NCBI GenBank assembly: GCA_013297625.1
Contig: JAAFHT010000013.1
Span: 1-37,774 of the forward strand
From: Actinomycetota bacterium
GTDB taxonomy: Bacteria; Actinomycetota; Actinomycetes; Actinomycetales; Microbacteriaceae
Direction: 5' to 3'
DNA: 37,774 nucleotides
The notes under the pieces are model-generated. The model saw only the letters and a program-made list of their open reading frames with translations, made no database searches and had not been told where the DNA came from. The number at the start of each line of letters is the position of its first letter. Within the stretch, counting starts at the first letter, position 1. The translations under genes and the position numbers were made by a program. Shown piece by piece: positions 34,365-37,774 of the stretch.

Positions 34365-35161
34365 GAGCGGCCTCCGAGGCCGTAGTTCGGCGCCGGGGCG
34401 GCCGGCTGGCTCGGCGGCGCCGGGGGCACAGCAGGCGCGGGCGTCATGCCGAAGCCCTGCGTGGCAATCGGCGTGGCTTGCGTCTTGTAGCCGCCGCCGC
34501 GCTCGTCGCGCACAATGCGGCCGCCGATGACCTCGATGACGCGGCGCTGCAAGCGGTCGACGATGCCCGCGTCGTGCGTGGCCATGATGACGGTCGTGCC
34601 GTTGGCATTGATGCGCTCAAGCAGCGCCATGATGCCGGCGCTTGTCTCGGGATCGAGGTTTCCGGTCGGCTCGTCGGCGAGCATGATCGCGGGCTTGTTG
34701 ACGACGGCGCGGGCGATCGCCACACGTTGTTGCTCACCGCCCGAGAGCTCGTGCGGAAAGCGCTGCGCCTTGCCGTCGAGGCCAACGGTCTGCAGCGCAT
34801 CCGGAACCGCTTCGTGAATGAAGCCCTTGCTCTTGCCAATGACCTGCAGCGTGAAGGCGACGTTGTCGAACACTGTCTTGTTCGGCAGCAGGCGGAAGTC
34901 TTGAAACACCACACCGAGGTTGCGGCGAAAGTAGGGCACCTTGCGGCTCGAGATGTGGCCAAGGTCTTGCCCGAGCACGTGAATCGAGCCGCTCGAGGGC
35001 TTCTCTTCTTTCAGCACGAGCCGCAAGAACGTTGACTTGCCCGAGCCCGAGGCTCCGACGAGAAACACGAACTCGCCGCTGAGAATCTCGAGGCTGACGC
35101 TGTTGAGCGCCGGCCGCGCTGTTCCGCGGTAGACCTTGGTGACCTCGTCGAATCGAATCAT
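34361..35161 (-). CDS. ftsE: Cell division ATP-binding protein FtsE
   Basis: 266 aa ABC ATPase: Walker [10 protein letters not shown] (about 37-45), Q-loop [13 protein letters not shown], signature [15 protein letters not shown], Walker [17 protein letters not shown], and H-loop ATHD. Core ends near residue 222; a tail of about 40 residues rich in Pro/Ala/Gln ([16 protein letters not shown]) follows and is longer than in the usual 229-aa FtsE. ATG 35161 is two bases after the start predicted from TACGCT (35170-35175). Confidence 0.95.
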   Translation of the reverse strand: MIRFDEVTKVYRGTARPALNSVSLEILSGEFVFLVGASGSGKSTFLRLVLKEEKPSSGSIHVLGQDLGHISSRKVPYFRRNLGVVFQDFRLLPNKTVFDNVAFTLQVIGKSKGFIHEAVPDALQTVGLDGKAQRFPHELSGGEQQRVAIARAVVNKPAIMLADEPTGNLDPETSAGIMALLERINANGTTVIMATHDAGIVDRLQRRVIEVIGGRIVRDERGGGYKTQATPIATQGFGMTPAPAVPPAPPSQPAAPAPNYGLGGRS

Positions 35162-35169
35162 CGCTCGCC

Positions 35170-35175
35170 AGCGTA
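35170..35175 (-). promoter_or_regulatory. ftsE: -10 element of ftsE, near-leaderless
   Basis: TACGCT on the minus strand, predicted start 35163, two bases before ATG 35161. The perfect palindrome GCACCCGGGTGC (35192-35203) lies just upstream, where a -35 or operator would be. Confidence 0.45.
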
Positions 35176-35197
35176 TGCCGCGCGCGTGGCAGCACCC

Positions 35198-35212
35198 GGG
35201 TGCGACACCCGC
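35198..35212 (-). terminator. Possible hairpin after VOC gene
   Basis: CGGGTG (35198-35203) and CACCCG (35207-35212) with a 3-nt loop, 24 nt after the VOC stop; overlaps the GCACCCGGGTGC palindrome. Weak. Confidence 0.25.
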
Positions 35213-35236
35213 GAGCGTTCGGTTCTCAGTGCCTGC

Positions 35237-35611
35237 TTAGGCCGATTCGGCTTCGGGCTCGGTGAGACCAATGATGGTGCCCTCGAGGTCGCGGAACGAG
35301 GCGAACCGACCCCAGCCCTCGACGGCCTCTATCTCTGCCGTGATCTCAGCCCCCGCATCCACCGCCCGGGCGAGAGCGGCTTCGAGATCGTCGACCGTGA
35401 TGTACAGACGGATGCCCTCGCCACTCGGGCGGTAGTCGTCGCCCTCGGTGAGCGCGAGCGCCGCGGCCGCCGGGTCGTCGTTGGGCATAAAGACCATGCG
35501 CTGGCCGTCGACCTCAGAAATCTCGAGCTTGACCTCGAACACGCGCGCATAGAAGGCCATCGCGCGTTCGAGGTCGCGCGACGGAATCTCGACGATGTTG
35601 ATGCTCACCAT
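35237..35611 (-). CDS. VOC-superfamily (glyoxalase/bleomycin-resistance) protein
   Basis: 124 aa, single VOC module pair: VSINIVEIPSRDLERAMAFYARVFEVKLEI at the start, MVFMPNDDP and GIRLYITVDDLEAALARAVDAGAEI in the second half, ending FASFRDLEGTIIGLTEP. Conserved metal-ligand positions are incomplete (Glu in VEI and DLEGTIIGL), so enzymatic activity is uncertain. ATG 35611 is one base after the start predicted from TAGAGT (35619-35624); a GTG at 35620 overlaps that promoter. It interrupts the usual prfB-ftsE order. Confidence 0.85.
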   Translation of the reverse strand: MVSINIVEIPSRDLERAMAFYARVFEVKLEISEVDGQRMVFMPNDDPAAAALALTEGDDYRPSGEGIRLYITVDDLEAALARAVDAGAEITAEIEAVEGWGRFASFRDLEGTIIGLTEPEAESA

Positions 35612-35618
35612 GGCGAGC

Positions 35619-35624
35619 ACTCTA
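35619..35624 (-). promoter_or_regulatory. -10 element of VOC gene, near-leaderless
   Basis: TAGAGT on the minus strand, predicted start 35612, ATG at 35611. It lies in the 28-nt gap after prfB. Confidence 0.45.
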
Positions 35625-35639
35625 CGGCGGTCGTGACGA

Positions 35640-36749
35640 TTAGTCGACGGGCTTTTGTTTGCGCCACTTGATGCCCGCGGCGATGAAACCGTCGAGGTCG
35701 CCGTCGAACACGGCCGAAGGGTTGTTGACCTCGTATTCGGTGCGCAGGTCTTTCACCATTTGGTAGGGCGCCAGCACGTATGACCGCATCTGGTCGCCCC
35801 AACTGGCCGTGATCGTGCCCGCGAGCTCTTTCTTCGTCGCCGCCTCTTGCTCTTTCTGCATGATGAGCAGTCGCGACTGCAGCACGCGCATGGCGGCCGC
35901 GCGGTTCTGAATCTGGCTCTTCTCGTTTTGCATCGACACCACGAGACCGGTCGGCAAGTGGGTGATGCGCACTGCCGAGTCGGTCGTGTTGACCGACTGC
36001 CCGCCGGGCCCCGATGAGCGAAAGACATCGACACGGATGTCTGACTCAGGCACGTCGATTTCGGCACTCTCTTCGAGCAACGGGATGACCTCGACCGCGG
36101 CGAAGCTCGTCTGACGCTTACCCGCGGCGCCGAACGGCGACATGCGCACGAGACGGTGGGTTCCCGCCTCGACACTCAGGGTGCCAAAAGCGTGAGGCGC
36201 ATCCACTTCGAACGTCGCGCTCTTGATGCCCGCCTCTTCGGCGTATGAGATGTCCATGACGGTCGTGGCGTACTTGTGTTGCTCGGCCCACCGCAGGTAC
36301 ATGCGCAAGAGCATGTCGGCGAAGTCAGCAGCATCGACGCCGCCGGCCCCCGCACGAATGGTGACGACCGCGGGGCGCGCGTCGTACTCGCCATCGAGCA
36401 GCGTCTGCACCTCCATCTCGGCGAGCGCCTTCTCGATGCCGTCGAGCTCGCTGGCGGCTTCGGCAGCGGCATCGGCGTCGTCGGCTTCGCGGGCCATCTC
36501 GATGAGCACGTCAAGGTCGTCGAGACGGCCCTGCAGCTCCGTGATGCGCTTGAGTTCGCTCTGGCGGTGGCTCAGGGCACTCGTGACCTTCTGGGCGTTC
36601 GCGGTGTCGTCCCACAAATCGGGAGCGCCCGCTTGCTCGTTGAGCGCGGCAATCTCGGCCTCGAGTCGCTCGACGTCAACGACGGCGCGAATGTCGGCGA
36701 AAGTGCTGCGGGCGGCGGCGATGCGCTCGGCGAAGTCCAGATCGATCAT
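35640..36749 (-). CDS. prfB: Peptide chain release factor 2
   Basis: 369 aa. Stop-codon recognition tripeptide SPF in [17 protein letters not shown] (RF2, UGA/UAA) and the catalytic GGQ in [22 protein letters not shown]. The coiled N-terminal domain (1-115) is complete. No programmed frameshift: the frame is continuous from the ATG, unlike in E. coli. Divergent from the MFS gene with only 43 bp between the starts. ATG 36749 is three bases after the start predicted from TAGGCT. Confidence 0.96.
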   Translation of the reverse strand: MIDLDFAERIAAARSTFADIRAVVDVERLEAEIAALNEQAGAPDLWDDTANAQKVTSALSHRQSELKRITELQGRLDDLDVLIEMAREADDADAAAEAASELDGIEKALAEMEVQTLLDGEYDARPAVVTIRAGAGGVDAADFADMLLRMYLRWAEQHKYATTVMDISYAEEAGIKSATFEVDAPHAFGTLSVEAGTHRLVRMSPFGAAGKRQTSFAAVEVIPLLEESAEIDVPESDIRVDVFRSSGPGGQSVNTTDSAVRITHLPTGLVVSMQNEKSQIQNRAAAMRVLQSRLLIMQKEQEAATKKELAGTITASWGDQMRSYVLAPYQMVKDLRTEYEVNNPSAVFDGDLDGFIAAGIKWRKQKPVD

Positions 36750-36758
36750 GTCGCTGCC

Positions 36759-36764
36759 AGCCTA
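36759..36764 (-). promoter_or_regulatory. prfB: -10 element of prfB, near-leaderless
   Basis: TAGGCT on the minus strand, predicted start 36752, ATG at 36749. It lies within the -35 zone of the divergent promoter. Confidence 0.45.
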
Positions 36765-36776
36765 CCGGCGGGGGCG

Positions 36777-36782
36777 TACCCT
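36777..36782 (+). promoter_or_regulatory. -10 element of the MFS gene, near-leaderless
   Basis: TACCCT, predicted start 36789, ATG at 36793. CTGCCA (36754-36759), 17 nt upstream, matches 4 of 6 bases of TTGACA and overlaps the prfB -10. Same hexamer as the aroA promoter. Confidence 0.45.
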
Positions 36783-36792
36783 GAACGGCGAG

Positions 36793-37774
36793 ATGACTGA
36801 GCCTGCGCCCGAGTTCCGCTGGAGCTCGATTGTGGCGCCCGCTCTCTTGCCGACACTGTTGTTCACGATCGGCGAGGGCGCGATCATCCCCCTCATTCCC
36901 TCGCTCGCAGCCCAGGTGGGCGCTGACCTCGCGGTTGCCGGTCTTGTCGCGGCCCTGCTGCTCGTCGGCCAATTGCTCGGCGATCTGCCCGCCGGCTGGA
37001 TCGTCGCGCGGGTGGGCGAGAAGTCGGCGATGCTCGGCGCACTCGCTTCGGCGGGGCTCGGCATCGCCATTGCGGCGTTCGCGGCGACCGTCTGGATGCT
37101 CGGCCTCGGCATGCTCGTGCTCGGGGCCTCGGCCGCCGTGTTCGCTTTGGCCCGACACGCCCTCTTGACCACCGCCGTTCCCGCGGCCTATCGCGCGCGG
37201 GCGCTCTCGACTCTCGGCGGCGTGTTTCGGCTGGGGCTCATGATTGGGCCGTTCTTTGGCGCCCTCATCATCACCGTGACGGGCGAGACGGGCGCGGTGT
37301 ATTGGCTCGCGATCGGTGCGCTCGTGGGCGTTGCGGCGAGCCTCATTCTGCTTCCTGATCCCGAGGGGTTGCTCGTGCGCGACCGCACCGTCGAGCGCGC
37401 GCCCGTGAGCCCCCTCGACGTGCTGCGCACGATCGGTGCACGCCGCGATGTCTTGGCGCGCCTCGGTGTCGCCGCGCTCACGGTCTCGGCACTGCGGGCG
37501 AGTCGGCAAGTGCTCCTTCCACTGTGGGCCGTCAGCATCGGGCTCGGTGACGCGCAAACGGCAGCGATCATCGGCGCCACCGCGGCGGTCGACTTCGCGC
37601 TCTTCTACCTCGGCGGCTGGCTCATGGACCGCTTCGGCCGCCTCTATACGGCCGTGCCCTCCACGCTCGGCCTGGGCCTGGGATTCATCGTGCTCGCCCT
37701 CTCGGCAAGCGCCGACAATCCGGTCGCCTGGTTCATCGGCGTGGCCATCGGCCTCGCGCTCGCCAACGGGATTG
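36793..37774 (+). CDS. MFS transporter (partial, runs off the right edge)
   Basis: 327 codons visible without a stop, about ten hydrophobic helices. FTIGEGAIIPLIPSLAAQVG is the first helix, GDLPAGWIVARVGEKSAM is the motif A loop after helix 2, and GGWLMDRFGRLYTAVPS repeats that loop in the second half. Probable drug or metabolite exporter of the DHA1 type. ATG 36793 is preceded by the TACCCT promoter, four bases from the predicted transcription start. Confidence 0.88.
   Translation, partial: MTEPAPEFRWSSIVAPALLPTLLFTIGEGAIIPLIPSLAAQVGADLAVAGLVAALLLVGQLLGDLPAGWIVARVGEKSAMLGALASAGLGIAIAAFAATVWMLGLGMLVLGASAAVFALARHALLTTAVPAAYRARALSTLGGVFRLGLMIGPFFGALIITVTGETGAVYWLAIGALVGVAASLILLPDPEGLLVRDRTVERAPVSPLDVLRTIGARRDVLARLGVAALTVSALRASRQVLLPLWAVSIGLGDAQTAAIIGATAAVDFALFYLGGWLMDRFGRLYTAVPSTLGLGLGFIVLALSASADNPVAWFIGVAIGLALANGI

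Noticed and set aside
35640-36749. Programmed frameshift in prfB
   Set aside because: The frame is continuous from ATG to stop, with no internal UGA near codon 25.
1-37774. Mobile elements, CRISPR arrays, phage genes or tRNA genes
   Set aside because: No transposase, integrase, direct-repeat array, att-like duplication or cloverleaf was recognised apart from the tRNA-like part of ssrA. Gene content and composition look uniform.

Overview
The window is a compact, gene-dense stretch of high-GC DNA from an actinobacterium, most likely the family Microbacteriaceae. The evidence is a fused E2-E1 2-oxoglutarate decarboxylase (Kgd), a SigR/RsrA redox sigma pair next to aroA-rsgA-hisN, a GuaB1-type IMPDH paralogue, a prfB-ftsE-ftsX-smpB-ssrA neighbourhood, many GTG starts, 4-nt ATGA/GTGA gene overlaps, and promoters with a TAnnnT -10 element almost touching the start codon. 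I see no phage, IS element, CRISPR array, rRNA or ordinary tRNA. The only structural RNA gene recognised is tmRNA.

Layout: (1) 1-3.6 kb: end of a membrane protein, an SDR dehydrogenase, and the methionine pair metY-metX, separated by a strong hairpin. (2) 3.6-7.7 kb: a lipoprotein, then a membrane histidine kinase, an apparently degenerate kinase-like membrane protein and a LuxR-type response regulator. (3) 7.7-11.5 kb, minus strand: nnrD, a GT87-like membrane protein, a small thiamine-binding-fold protein and an AraJ-like MFS permease, the last three joined by 4-nt overlaps. (4) 11.6-13.7 kb: an OYE-family flavin reductase facing a membrane-anchored coiled-coil protein of unknown function. 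(5) 13.8-17.8 kb, minus strand: two CNNM/CBS transporters preceded by a 29-codon upstream ORF, then guaB1. (6) 17.9-27.1 kb: kgd; the convergent sigR-rsrA pair, whose redox promoter lies inside the start of aroA; then aroA-rsgA-hisN and two tandem lipoproteins. (7) 27.1-30.8 kb, minus strand: an operon of membrane protein, XRE regulator and quinone-oxidoreductase-like protein, controlled by a consensus promoter flanked by two inverted-repeat operators; then an EamA permease, a YccF protein and a lipoprotein. (8) 30.9-37.8 kb: ssrA, a SIMPL protein, smpB, a GNAT acetyltransferase, ftsX-ftsE, a VOC protein, prfB and the start of an MFS gene.

Most genes are housekeeping. The parts worth a second look are regulatory: the two-promoter, two-isoform architecture of sigR overlapping aroA; the XRE operator pair; the leaderless uORF before the CNNM operon; the kinase/pseudokinase/regulator operon; and the widespread leaderless promoters. 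Promoter calls rest on motif and spacing only. Most lack a recognisable -35 box, as is common in actinobacteria.
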